Below, piece after piece: positions 1 through 7,198 of a stretch of DNA of 14,160 bases. The notes under the pieces were generated by a model that saw nothing but the letters and a program-made list of their open reading frames with translations, did not search any database and had not been told where the DNA came from. The stretch spans positions 1-14,160 of the forward strand of contig CAZLGO010000046.1 in NCBI GenBank assembly GCA_964559295.1. The letters are read 5' to 3'. The DNA comes from CAZLGO01 sp964559295. GTDB lineage: Archaea > Methanobacteriota > Methanobacteria > Methanobacteriales > Methanobacteriaceae. The position numbers and the translations under genes were made by a program. Within the stretch, counting starts at the first letter, position 1; every line of letters begins with the position of its first letter.

Positions 1-265
1 TGTCGTGCTTTTACCCAACATAATCGATAGCATTTTGAAGTTTTATAGTGCAGGAGTTATGGAAAGGCAGGATCATGCCCCTACAGAAATAACAGAAGAC
101 GGAAGACTTTTTGCACCATCAGAAGGTTTTAAATCTTTAATCAGAGCTATTCTAAGAAGACCAATGAGAGAAAAGAGCGTTGTGTTGATTGTATGGTTAA
201 TTGGTCTTTTTTTTGGAGCTGTTGGGATCATCTTAGCGTTTACTCTTACTACCCACATTGTGTGA
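1..265 (+). CDS. C-terminal fragment of archaeal GT4-type GlcNAc-1-phosphate transferase-like membrane protein (5' truncated by window)
   Basis: Only the last 86-88 residues are present. The frame is open to the window edge, so the GTG at position 5 is probably internal. The fragment reads LLPNIIDSILKF, then a polar stretch with EDGRLFAPSEGF, then a basic loop, then a hydrophobic segment (about residues 58-80) ending at TGA. The order 'NIIDxxLK ... DGRLFxP ... membrane helix' is how I remember the C-terminus of archaeal MraY/WecA/Alg7-like (glycosyltransferase family 4) enzymes. Those enzymes move GlcNAc-1-P onto dolichyl phosphate for N-glycan synthesis in the membrane. No catalytic loop lies in this piece, so the family call rests on tail similarity alone. 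It converges with the TPR gene, with a 26-bp gap. Confidence 0.6.
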   Translation, partial: VVLLPNIIDSILKFYSAGVMERQDHAPTEITEDGRLFAPSEGFKSLIRAILRRPMREKSVVLIVWLIGLFFGAVGIILAFTLTTHIV

Positions 266-291
266 AGATCTTTGCGCCAATTCGCCCCTGG

Positions 292-1191
292 TTATTGTCG
301 TTCTCCATACAGGGTATTTAACAGATCTATAGTAACAGATTCTCCGTATTTATCCCCTAATTTTTGAAATATTTTAATGGATTTTTTAAAAACATCAGTC
401 ATCTTTTCTAAATCACCTGATATGAAATATAACGTTCCTATTAAAATTAATGAAACTGCCTCACCCTTTTTATCCCCTATTTCGTAAAATATATCAAAAG
501 CATCTTTAAAATATTTCAATGCGCTATGGGATTTTTCTTCCTTCAGAAGAAGATTTCCCATCATCAAAAGTAGTGTGGCCTCTCCCTTTTTATCTTCTAT
601 TTCACGAGATACATTGAAAGCTTCCTTAAGATATTCCATTGCGTCTTTCCCTGAATATTTTTCATGCATACCACTGGCAGTCTCAAGCATTTTTATAACT
701 TCTTCTAATTTGCTCGTGATTTTTTCATAATCCACAAAATACTCTTCGTGCGCCTCCTCTACTAGAGGGGGAGCTTTCTTTTCTTTTTCTGCGATCTCAA
801 TAGCTTCCTTAATTTCTTCAACTTCTTTTATTTTCTCAAACATTTCCTTTTTTAGGGATGATCCAACTTGTGAATACAATCTGAGCGCATCTTTATAATA
901 TTCCAAAGCTTCGTCTATTTCTTTAACACTAAGGTAATTATCTCCAATCAAATCTAAAACAAATGCTTCCCCTTCTTTATCATCAAGTTCACGATACGTT
1001 CTGAGCGCCTGTCTAAGGTACTTGTCTGCTTCATCAAAATTCTCTTCTTCAAGACATAATACTGCCATATCTACCAAAGTATCTGCTTCTGCCTCCTGAT
1101 ATTCTCGAAGCATTTCTTTATATTGATCCAATGATTTTCCCTTCTTTTTCAAGATGTCAAATATTCCGATAATTTGGGGGATTCTCAACAT
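292..1191 (-). CDS. TPR-repeat protein, last gene of the roadblock/KaiC operon
   Basis: A 299-residue soluble protein made largely of tetratricopeptide repeats. Clear 34-residue units lie near residues 38-71, 76-109, 205-239 and 245-279, with a half-repeat at about 180-200. Each has the usual helix pair (for example ALEYYKDALRLY, ALKYFKDAFDIF), followed by a turn of the type 'E(I/L)(G/D)DKKGEA'. A charged helical stretch (about 111-170) separates two repeat pairs and may form a coiled coil. TPRs bind other proteins, so it is probably the scaffold or adaptor of this operon. The ATG lies 9 bp after the stop of the upstream gene, preceded by a weak GTGA. No signal peptide or membrane segment is visible. 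The actual partner is unknown. Confidence 0.88.
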   Translation of the reverse strand: MLRIPQIIGIFDILKKKGKSLDQYKEMLREYQEAEADTLVDMAVLCLEEENFDEADKYLRQALRTYRELDDKEGEAFVLDLIGDNYLSVKEIDEALEYYKDALRLYSQVGSSLKKEMFEKIKEVEEIKEAIEIAEKEKKAPPLVEEAHEEYFVDYEKITSKLEEVIKMLETASGMHEKYSGKDAMEYLKEAFNVSREIEDKKGEATLLLMMGNLLLKEEKSHSALKYFKDAFDIFYEIGDKKGEAVSLILIGTLYFISGDLEKMTDVFKKSIKIFQKLGDKYGESVTIDLLNTLYGERQ

Positions 1192-1200
1192 TTATCTCAA

Positions 1201-1701
1201 TCACTCTAATTCACTCAAACGTGTGATACATATCCCCGATGGTTGATTTTCTGGATCTGCATAAAGTTTATAAACATATTCTCTATCTGTGAAAGATTCA
1301 AGCAGAGCACTTAAAATTATGGATCTCAAACATACTTGAGGTTTCACACCTTTTTTGATAAGTTCTTTACAGGCTTCTGCACCACAATTCGTTATTTCAA
1401 TTGAAAGAGTGTTTTTATCCTCTTTTACTGTGATAGTACCTTTTTTTATAAACTGTACATCTTCCAAACATCTTATAATAGATTTCAATGTTTCAAAAGG
1501 AGTTTCTCCAACAGGTTCCATATCGATCTCACATCGATCTTTAATTTTTTTAGTTATGTATTCTGTGGCATTCCAGCCTATTCTTTTGGTATAAGCAATG
1601 TTTTCTCCGAGAAGCTCAGCTCTCGTTTTTTCGATGCTGTAAATCCAACTACTCATAAGCACGTAGTATAGTTCCTCAAGACTGATTCTATCCTTTGTCA
1701 T
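1201..1701 (-). CDS. Uncharacterised 166-aa Cys-containing protein in the KaiC/roadblock operon
   Basis: I do not recognise this family. The protein is soluble and mixed alpha/beta. It has an N-terminal helical part (LEELYYVLMSSWIYSIEK), a central part with DMEPVGETPFETLKSII, a beta hairpin region (GTITVKEDKNTLSIEITNC), and a C-terminal part (LLESFTDREYVYKLY, then NQPSGICITRL). Six cysteines lie at residues 57, 78, 106, 111, 124 and 158. The helices plus a C-terminal beta sheet with a conserved-looking Gly-Ile-Cys strand faintly recall V4R or heme-NO-binding-like small-molecule sensors, but this is only an impression. The start is well supported by GAGGAGTGAT just upstream of the ATG. It sits 13 bp after a KaiC-like ATPase and 9 bp before the TPR gene, so it is probably a partner of the switch. 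Confidence 0.85.
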   Translation of the reverse strand: MTKDRISLEELYYVLMSSWIYSIEKTRAELLGENIAYTKRIGWNATEYITKKIKDRCEIDMEPVGETPFETLKSIIRCLEDVQFIKKGTITVKEDKNTLSIEITNCGAEACKELIKKGVKPQVCLRSIILSALLESFTDREYVYKLYADPENQPSGICITRLSELE

Positions 1702-1714
1702 GAAATCACTCCTC

Positions 1715-2440
1715 TTAAACTATTATCCCCTTATCAGTTATCTGATATGGAGCATTCTTTTTTCCATTCATAATCATCTTTTCAATAATTATAGACTCTC
1801 CATCCAATCTTAAAACATTGTCCACGATTTCTTTAAGTACATCCTCTATCTTTGCATTCACTATGCCTTCCGTATGTGCGATGAGGGCAGTACCACCTGC
1901 TTCTTTTAAACGCTTGATATATGCCTTCAAAAATCTAACAACAAGCATATCTGGGTTAAATGCAAAAAGAGTTGTTAAAGAATCTACTACGGAGCGGAAT
2001 TTTGGAGATTTTTGAAATATGAATCTTGTTCCCATTCCCAATTTAACCATGATGTCGGTGGGGTTATGTACAGAAGATGATCTATAGTTGGCAGTTTCAA
2101 CAACCTTAATTCCTGAAACGCTTGATATGGCGTCTATTATATATAACATCTGATTTTGAATACGACTTTCCAGATACCATCCAAAATCCATTGTTATCTG
2201 CTGAAGCTGTTTTATTCCATAATCTGCAGCAAGATAAAGGCACGGTTCGTCCTTTAAGAATCCATGATACATGAATTGATAACAGAATATGGATTTGCCT
2301 GTTTTAGGAGGTCCATATACAAGGGTAGCTGTATTTTCAGGAATTCCCCCCATTTCCGTCCTCTTATTGAATGTTAATTTATCAAATCCAGGAATTCCTG
2401 ATTCGATACGAGGGACCTCCCCTAATTTAACAAATACCAT
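1715..2440 (-). CDS. KaiC-like single-domain RecA-fold ATPase (paralogue A)
   Basis: A 241-residue RecA/KaiC superfamily protein. Walker A is GPPKTGKS at residues 43-50. Walker B ends at Asp153 in FRSVVDSLTTL. The C-terminal strand pair ends in ITDKGI, as in archaeal KaiC-like proteins. The usual KaiC catalytic Glu after the second strand is replaced by AADYG, so ATP binding is likely but hydrolysis may be slow or need a partner. The start is ATG 2440, with GGTGGGA eight bases upstream; the GTG at 2452 lies inside that ribosome site and is less likely. Codons about 10-129 are identical at DNA level to the upstream paralogue B, while the C-terminal half differs (roughly two-thirds identical residues). 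Its role is probably signal transduction; the partner is unknown. Confidence 0.9.
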   Translation of the reverse strand: MVFVKLGEVPRIESGIPGFDKLTFNKRTEMGGIPENTATLVYGPPKTGKSIFCYQFMYHGFLKDEPCLYLAADYGIKQLQQITMDFGWYLESRIQNQMLYIIDAISSVSGIKVVETANYRSSSVHNPTDIMVKLGMGTRFIFQKSPKFRSVVDSLTTLFAFNPDMLVVRFLKAYIKRLKEAGGTALIAHTEGIVNAKIEDVLKEIVDNVLRLDGESIIIEKMIMNGKKNAPYQITDKGIIV

Positions 2441-2460
2441 ATTTATTCCCACCTATAAAG

Positions 2461-3174
2461 TCACTCTTCTCCAACAACTATTCCCTTATCTGTTATTTTA
2501 TAGGGAACTTTTCTTCTTCCGCACCCGATCATTGCCTCGATTGTTACGTGCTCTCCGTCTAATCTTACAATATTATCTACAGCTGCTTTAAGCATTGTTT
2601 CAACTTTTGTATCCGTTGAGCCTTCGGTATAGGTAATTACTGCAGTTCCACCTGCTTCTTTTATACGCATGATATAGGCTTTTAAAACACGAACGATGAG
2701 CATGTCTTCATTAAAAGCAAGAAGAGTTGTTAGAGAATCAACTATGGAGCGGAATCTTGAAGATTTTTGGGACATGAATCTGGCTCCCATGCCTAAATTA
2801 ACCATAATGTCAGTGGGGTTATGTACAGAAGATGATCTATAGTTGGCAGTTTCAACAACCTTAATTCCTGAAACGCTTGATATGGCGTCTATTATATATA
2901 ACATCTGATTTTGAATACGACTTTCCAGATACCATCCAAAATCCATTGTTATCTGCTGAAGCTGTTTTATTCCATAATCTGCAGCAAGATAAAGGCACGG
3001 TTCGTCCTTTAAGAATCCATGATACATGAATTGATAACAGAATATGGATTTGCCTGTTTTAGGAGGTCCATATACAAGGGTAGCTGTATTTTCAGGAATT
3101 CCCCCCATTTCCGTCCTCTTATTGAATGTTAATTTATCAAATCCAGGAATTCCTGATTCGATACGAGGGATCAT
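2461..3174 (-). CDS. KaiC-like single-domain RecA-fold ATPase (paralogue B)
   Basis: A 237-residue KaiC-like ATPase, tandem paralogue of the next gene. Walker A is GPPKTGKS (36-43) and Walker B ends at Asp146 (RFRSIVDSLTTL). The tail ends ITDKGIVVGEE. I chose ATG 3174 because GGTGAT lies five bases upstream; this puts the start one base after the TGA of the GTPase fusion. ATG 3186 would overlap that gene by 11 bp and has no ribosome site. The N-terminal half matches paralogue A exactly at DNA level (2813-3170 versus 2058-2415). The second half has many conservative changes, including TYTEGSTDTKVET versus AHTEGIVNAKIED. The two may therefore share ATP-site behaviour but differ in the partner-facing C-terminal half. 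Confidence 0.9.
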   Translation of the reverse strand: MIPRIESGIPGFDKLTFNKRTEMGGIPENTATLVYGPPKTGKSIFCYQFMYHGFLKDEPCLYLAADYGIKQLQQITMDFGWYLESRIQNQMLYIIDAISSVSGIKVVETANYRSSSVHNPTDIMVNLGMGARFMSQKSSRFRSIVDSLTTLLAFNEDMLIVRVLKAYIMRIKEAGGTAVITYTEGSTDTKVETMLKAAVDNIVRLDGEHVTIEAMIGCGRRKVPYKITDKGIVVGEE

Positions 3175-3175
3175 C

Positions 3176-4354
3176 TCAATCACCATATAACAACTTCAAG
3201 AGAGCGTCTAATGCTTCCGTGGTTCCTTTTTTTTCCGTCGCCACAGCAGGGATGATAGGAATATCTTTGCCCAATTTCATCATCTCCCTGATCTCATCAG
3301 GATGCAGAGCACCTGAAATGTCCTGTTTATTTGCTATAATTATTTTAGGGATGGCTTCTGCCCGGCATTTTCTTATCATTTCCTTTGCCCTTGCAAAAGT
3401 CTCAGGTGCATTGGAATCTACAACAACAAAAGCTCCAACAGCTTCCTTTGATAGCACGTTGAGCATCAGATCAAAACGCTCCTGACCTGGTGTTCCAAAA
3501 ATATCAGCGTAGAATCCTTTATAATCTATATGACCTATATCCATGGCAATTGTTGTTGGAAATGCTTCAAGAGCCTGCCTATCGACAGAAACAGATTTTT
3601 TAGAAATTGCTCTTACAAAACTTGATTTTCCAGCATTGTATGGGCCTGTAACAAGGATCTTTGGTATATATACTTTTACACCACCAGGTTGCACCACAAA
3701 AAACAACACCATGATCTTCGATGGAGTTGTCCATGATGCTCTTGCGACCATGAACCCTTGACCTATGATGACCCGTTCTTCTATTGTTTTTAGGTCAACC
3801 ACACAATCCACAGAATTTCTTATCTCATCGATCAAACTTTCCCCATAGTTCCATTTTGTGAATATGTATACCAAAGTTGTTTCGTTATCCTTCGCAGCTT
3901 CTTTCCAATTTTTGATGATATTCAAAGCATCTTCATTACCAAGATAATCTATTAACGTGGAAAGATTATTTATTACACCAATACCATTTGGAACATCCTT
4001 AATCGCTTTCAGGACAACTTCTTCTATTTGTGAATACTCTTCTATCAAATATTTTCCCTTCGGAGGTGCACCTATAAAATGAGAACTTCCATCTATAAAA
4101 AATATCTGTCCCTCATCCATTTTTGTTTCAAGATCCCATCCGTAGGAATCAAACTCATATATGATTGTGTCTGGTTCTGCAACATTTGTGAAGATAAAAC
4201 CCTTGTCTCCTTCCTTTAACCTTCCATTGAGCATCTGGTAACCAAAGGCTTCGCAATCTACACCAGGATATGCACAGAAAACCACAGAAGCGCCTTCTGG
4301 AATACCTCCATCTAACAAATCGTCTAATTTTGGGATATAGCTTTTTTTAATCAA
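3176..4354 (-). CDS. Fusion of degenerate KaiC/RecA domain with COG2229/MglA-like small GTPase
   Basis: A 392-residue two-domain protein. Residues 1 to about 225 have the KaiC-like fold order (LDDLLDGGIPEG ... FTNVAEPD ... YGWDLE ... VINNLSTLI), but the P-loop is destroyed. Where paralogues read GPPKTGKS, this reads AYPGVDCE (28-35), and the Walker B Asp is Asn (VINNLST). It is thus a pseudo-ATPase. Residues about 230-392 form a complete G domain: G1 GPYNAGKSS (237-245), G2 Thr267/268, G3 DIFGTPGQERF (284-294), G4 NKQD (342-345) and a likely G5 near VATEKKG. The TPGQERF form is typical of COG2229 GTPases, which pair with roadblock proteins in MglAB and in actinobacterial conservons. Here the roadblock gene ends directly before the TTG start, which has GGAG six bases upstream. 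Confidence 0.92.
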   Translation of the reverse strand: MIKKSYIPKLDDLLDGGIPEGASVVFCAYPGVDCEAFGYQMLNGRLKEGDKGFIFTNVAEPDTIIYEFDSYGWDLETKMDEGQIFFIDGSSHFIGAPPKGKYLIEEYSQIEEVVLKAIKDVPNGIGVINNLSTLIDYLGNEDALNIIKNWKEAAKDNETTLVYIFTKWNYGESLIDEIRNSVDCVVDLKTIEERVIIGQGFMVARASWTTPSKIMVLFFVVQPGGVKVYIPKILVTGPYNAGKSSFVRAISKKSVSVDRQALEAFPTTIAMDIGHIDYKGFYADIFGTPGQERFDLMLNVLSKEAVGAFVVVDSNAPETFARAKEMIRKCRAEAIPKIIIANKQDISGALHPDEIREMMKLGKDIPIIPAVATEKKGTTEALDALLKLLYGD

Positions 4355-4732
4355 TTACATCTCCCCAAGCACTTTTTCGACCTGATTTGCACGGGACTCC
4401 ATCTCATAGAGAATAAGACCAAGTTGCGCCTCAGGATCTGTCAGTGCTGTCAAAATTGCCTTTCTTCCTGCAGGCATTAAAACTATAGTACCTTTTTCCG
4501 TCTTAACAGATATTTCCTCCACAGATCCCGTATTCATCTGTCCTGATGCAGCTTCTGCTGCGCCCATTATGGTTGAACAGAGTGCAGAAAATATTCTGGC
4601 ATCCACATCAGGAGGGGTTCTTGAGTTTATCAGAAGACCTTCCTTTGAAACTATCCCACTTGCCTTGATCTGTCCAACCTGCATAAGACCGGTCAGTACA
4701 TCATCAAGCTTTTCTTTTTTTGTTTTAGCCAT
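4355..4732 (-). CDS. Roadblock/LC7 (MglB-like) protein
   Basis: A 125-residue roadblock/LC7 domain protein. It begins with helix KKEKLDDVLTGLMQV, then strand IKASGIVSKEGLLINSR with the family's 'gi(v)s(k/r)eGl(l/v)i' signature, the helix IFSALCSTIMGAAEAASGQM, strands SVEEISVKTEKGTIVLMPAG, and a closing AILTALTDPEAQLGLILYEM. Such proteins dimerise and act as regulators (often GAPs) of MglA/Rab-like GTPases. The gene is directly followed by exactly such a GTPase, with stop and next start adjacent. I chose ATG 4732 because the roadblock fold starts there, GGTGGAGAT lies just upstream, and a TATA box sits about 40 bp upstream. The 59 codons further upstream in the open frame look non-coding. It is the first gene of the six-gene operon. 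Confidence 0.92.
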   Translation of the reverse strand: MAKTKKEKLDDVLTGLMQVGQIKASGIVSKEGLLINSRTPPDVDARIFSALCSTIMGAAEAASGQMNTGSVEEISVKTEKGTIVLMPAGRKAILTALTDPEAQLGLILYEMESRANQVEKVLGEM

Positions 4733-4766
4733 ATCTCCACCCCACATAATTTTTTGGTGGCACAAG

Positions 4767-4778
4767 CATATAAAATAG
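4767..4778 (-). promoter_or_regulatory. TATA box (box A) for the roadblock-GTPase-KaiC operon
   Basis: Read on the minus strand the bases are CTATTTTATATG, close to archaeal box A. The centre is about 40 bp upstream of ATG 4732, which predicts a transcript start about 15 nt before the ATG with room for the GGTGGAGAT site. All six downstream genes have gaps of 20 bp or less or lie back to back, so this is probably their main promoter. The rest of 4779-5016 shows no gene. Confidence 0.55.
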
Positions 4779-5016
4779 ATGCTTTCGCCTATCATTCTAC
4801 CAGCACACGATCTTCGATAAGTTGTAGAACCTGTAAATGAAAATAAAGTATTATTAGATACAAACATCGCGAAATAGTTGAAGAACATGAAAAGATCCAT
4901 GATCCTCATCTTTCAGCTTGAAATCTACAAAGTCCGTTCATTAAGTTCATTCAATTTGTTTATATTTTTAGTAGCCTTTTAATAAAATTTTATCCGATAT
5001 TCCTTTGTATCTTTTA

Positions 5017-5682
5017 TCATGCTTTAACAACTATCTGGTCATTTTGAATTTCATAATCAAATTGGATGTTTGTAAAACCTTTAATTTGGATTATCCCACC
5101 TGACATCTTGATTACAGCCTGGTTTAACTGTTGAATCGTATTTATCTCAATTACATCATGGGCACCTTCTTCCATTACAAGTAGACAAACACCCCCAACT
5201 GCTTTTACTCTCGTTGTAAGAACATGTAGGAATCTGAATATGGTCTTTATATCTGAATACATAAGCAAAGTTGAAATAGAATCTAAGATAAGTCTTATTT
5301 TTTTTATGTTCTTCTGTGAAAAAAATTCCAAAAACTCAGTTGCTGCTACCATCATCATAGTAAGGTCAACAGGGCTTTCAACGTAACGTATGTGCCCTGA
5401 GAAGGGTAATTCTGCAGTAGCTCCAAATCTACTCGATACACAATCTATTATAGCCAAATTTTCTAAATTTATATCTTCCAAATTACTCAATATTCTCTCT
5501 GCAGTTTCATTAGTTGAAATCAGGATGCAAGCTTCATCTTCTCTGAGACCTTCAACTAAAAATTGTCTATAGAAAATCTCCTTTCCTGAGAAGAGATCCC
5601 CTAAAACCAATACGTTTGTACCTGGAGGTATCTCTTGTTTGATGTTCTTAATTCCAATGGAATAAGCCATATTGACCATCAT
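5017..5682 (-). CDS. Divergent KaiC-like protein with altered P-loop
   Basis: A 221-residue KaiC/RecA-fold protein, third gene of the upstream operon. The P-loop reads GDLFSGKE (28-35): the Lys is kept, but the Mg-coordinating Ser/Thr is Glu. Walker B ends at Asp134 in RLILDSISTLL. Strand-helix order matches the neighbouring KaiC-like proteins, but the N-terminal 'GIxxLDxxLxGGIPxG' segment is degraded to GIKNIKQEIPPG. With Glu after Lys, normal Mg-ATP binding is doubtful; it may be a regulatory subunit, as FlaH is for the archaellum. The start is uncertain. ATG 5682 follows the previous stop by 10 bp; ATG 5670, with GGATGATGG upstream, is equally good; ATG 5712 would overlap the previous gene. 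It is the last gene of its operon. Confidence 0.85.
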   Translation of the reverse strand: MMVNMAYSIGIKNIKQEIPPGTNVLVLGDLFSGKEIFYRQFLVEGLREDEACILISTNETAERILSNLEDINLENLAIIDCVSSRFGATAELPFSGHIRYVESPVDLTMMMVAATEFLEFFSQKNIKKIRLILDSISTLLMYSDIKTIFRFLHVLTTRVKAVGGVCLLVMEEGAHDVIEINTIQQLNQAVIKMSGGIIQIKGFTNIQFDYEIQNDQIVVKA

Positions 5683-5692
5683 CCTGTAATTC

Positions 5693-6412
5693 CTACATAA
5701 AAACTTCTGCACTCAGGTGTATGTGAATTCCATTATCTTTTATCACAAATGGAAAAACTTTTTCGATGATCCTAGATCCCCTCATCTTCAGCACCTCTAT
5801 AGCTCTAAATCTATTCATTTCATCTCGATGATAATAAAGGCGTATAACACCTTGTGAAGCGAATTCTTCAGTATCCATCACATCATGTCCAAGTTCTGCA
5901 TGCTTTATCTCATGGGTCATCATGGTTGTGCATCCAAGTTCGTTGAGAGTCCTTATTAAGGCAAGTAAACACTTCCTTACCTCAAATTTTTCCTCATAAA
6001 AGTATGAAAGCATGGTTACAGGGTCTATTACTGCCCTCTTGGCATTTGTATCTATTATGGTCTTTTTTATCAATTCAATCAAAGCCCCAAGATCAAAGTG
6101 TCCTCTTTCTTTAAGTTCCATTCCTCTTGTGTAGGATAAATCTAAAAACCCAAGCTTTCCATTCTTTTCATATTTTCTAAGATCCCAACCAAATGGAGCC
6201 ATGGTCTTTTTTATGTTTGCGATAGATTCATCAAATGTTACATAGACACCATTTTCCTGGTATTTTTCAATGCCCTCATAAAGAAATTGCGTTACAAGTA
6301 TCGATTTTCCTGTCCCTGGACCCCCAGAAACCAAGACAACCCATCCTCTTGGTATACCTCCTTTGAGAATTTTATCAAGATTTTCTATCCCGGTTTCGAC
6401 CTTATCCATCAT
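5693..6412 (-). CDS. Canonical single-domain KaiC-family ATPase
   Basis: A 239-residue protein and the most complete KaiC-family ATPase of the locus. It opens with VETGIENLDKILKGGIPRG, then Walker A GGPGTGKS (30-37), Glu62 in TFDES at the catalytic position, Walker B Asp130 (RAVIDPVTML), a THE motif in MMTHE (163-168), the KaiC KMRGSR motif (209-214), and a PFVIKDNGIHI tail. All elements for ATP binding and probably hydrolysis are present. GGAGG lies five bases before the first ATG of an ATG-ATG pair, so the start is firm. The gene overlaps the preceding one by 11 bp and is followed by another KaiC-like gene. It could be the only fully active ATPase among the three in this operon, with the others modulating it; that is inference. 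Confidence 0.93.
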   Translation of the reverse strand: MMDKVETGIENLDKILKGGIPRGWVVLVSGGPGTGKSILVTQFLYEGIEKYQENGVYVTFDESIANIKKTMAPFGWDLRKYEKNGKLGFLDLSYTRGMELKERGHFDLGALIELIKKTIIDTNAKRAVIDPVTMLSYFYEEKFEVRKCLLALIRTLNELGCTTMMTHEIKHAELGHDVMDTEEFASQGVIRLYYHRDEMNRFRAIEVLKMRGSRIIEKVFPFVIKDNGIHIHLSAEVFM

Positions 6413-7118
6413 AATTCCCTCCGATTACATATTCATTCCATCTATCTTCAAGTGGAATCGTTCTGTAATAACAAGCTTTAAAATAAACCTTCGGGATAGA
6501 TTCATGATATTTTCTCTTAAATTTAATTAAAATGTCTGATAGAGAATTTATTGTCTTTTCTGCTCTATCATCGATACCTTTATTTAATATTATCAAAGAT
6601 ACAAGATTGTATTGGTAAGTTGAATTTTTCAGCATATCGTAGAAGCCCATAAGACTTTTTGCATCCTCTTCAAACAGCAAATTTGTAAAAGAGTCAACAA
6701 AAAAAGTGGCTCTTCGTATACCCACAGCATCGTCGATCTTTGAAAGTATCCCTCTGAAAGACTCTACATTAAGTCCTCTGGTATTATAATAATATTTCTC
6801 CATTGGTGCATAGATGTCCCTTAACCTCCAAGAATAACAATCAACAAGGATCAGATTTTCATCTTCTACCAATTTAAAACCAAAATCAACAATACCAATA
6901 CAATAATCAATATATTTCCTGATTTCGCTTGGAGGTTTTGATATACAGAGCATAACTGCAGGATGTCCCAAGCGTGCCCTTTTATGTAGCATGTCCAGTG
7001 CAAATAAAGTTTTTAGTGTGCCATTTTCACCATACAATGAGATTATAGAACCAGTCGGTGCAACAACTTTTCCCAGTGTGTCGTCGAGAGCCTTAATACC
7101 AAACTTTTCGGTTTCCAT
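6402..7118 (-). CDS. KaiC-like protein with degenerate Walker A
   Basis: A 238-residue RecA/KaiC-fold protein, first gene of a three-gene operon. It begins EKFGIKALDDTLG, then has GENGTLKT (30-37) at the P-loop. The Gly before Lys is Leu, so the loop is non-standard, though Lys and Thr remain. Walker B ends at Asp142 (RRATFFVDSFTNLL). A Tyr-rich helix (about 104-115) follows the DCYSWR strand. The C-terminus (KVYFKACYYRTIPLEDRWNEYVI) departs from the usual ITDKGI ending. I chose ATG 7118 because GGGTGAGGA lies directly upstream and a strong TATA box fits it; the in-frame TTG 7130 lies upstream of the ribosome site. ATP binding is possible but weakened. It is probably a regulatory partner of the canonical KaiC encoded just downstream. 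Confidence 0.87.
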   Translation of the reverse strand: METEKFGIKALDDTLGKVVAPTGSIISLYGENGTLKTLFALDMLHKRARLGHPAVMLCISKPPSEIRKYIDYCIGIVDFGFKLVEDENLILVDCYSWRLRDIYAPMEKYYYNTRGLNVESFRGILSKIDDAVGIRRATFFVDSFTNLLFEEDAKSLMGFYDMLKNSTYQYNLVSLIILNKGIDDRAEKTINSLSDILIKFKRKYHESIPKVYFKACYYRTIPLEDRWNEYVIGGNYDG

Positions 7119-7155
7119 TTCCTCACCCAATTGTTGTTCTCTTATAACCTATCTA

Positions 7156-7164
7156 ATATATAAA
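7156..7164 (-). promoter_or_regulatory. Strong TATA box for the three-gene KaiC operon
   Basis: The minus strand reads TTTATATAT, a near-perfect archaeal box A. It ends 38 bp upstream of ATG 7118, which predicts a transcript start about 14 nt before the ATG. That leaves GGGTGAGGA as ribosome site in a short leader. No other gene lies between this box and the operon. Confidence 0.7.
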
Positions 7165-7198
7165 CATAGAGTTCTGTCGTGATTCTAAGTGGGTAAAT

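Noticed and set aside
1715..3174. Transposon or insertion sequence explaining the duplicated KaiC segment
   Set aside because: There is no transposase, no inverted repeats at the edges, and the identity stays inside aligned coding positions of two paralogues, which fits gene conversion better.
3126..3485. 119-aa plus-strand frame opposite the GTPase and KaiC genes
   Set aside because: It is antisense to two well-supported genes with conserved motifs, has no ribosome site of note, and shows no recognisable protein signature.
4733..4909. 59-codon N-terminal extension of the roadblock protein in the open frame
   Set aside because: It crosses the TATA box and the GGTGGAGAT ribosome site, has no family similarity, and the roadblock fold starts cleanly at ATG 4732.
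4957..4970. Plus-strand TATA-like TTTATATTTTTAG
   Set aside because: No plus-strand gene or RNA-like structure lies downstream; it would only read into the 3' end of an opposite gene, and AT-rich spacers give such matches by chance.
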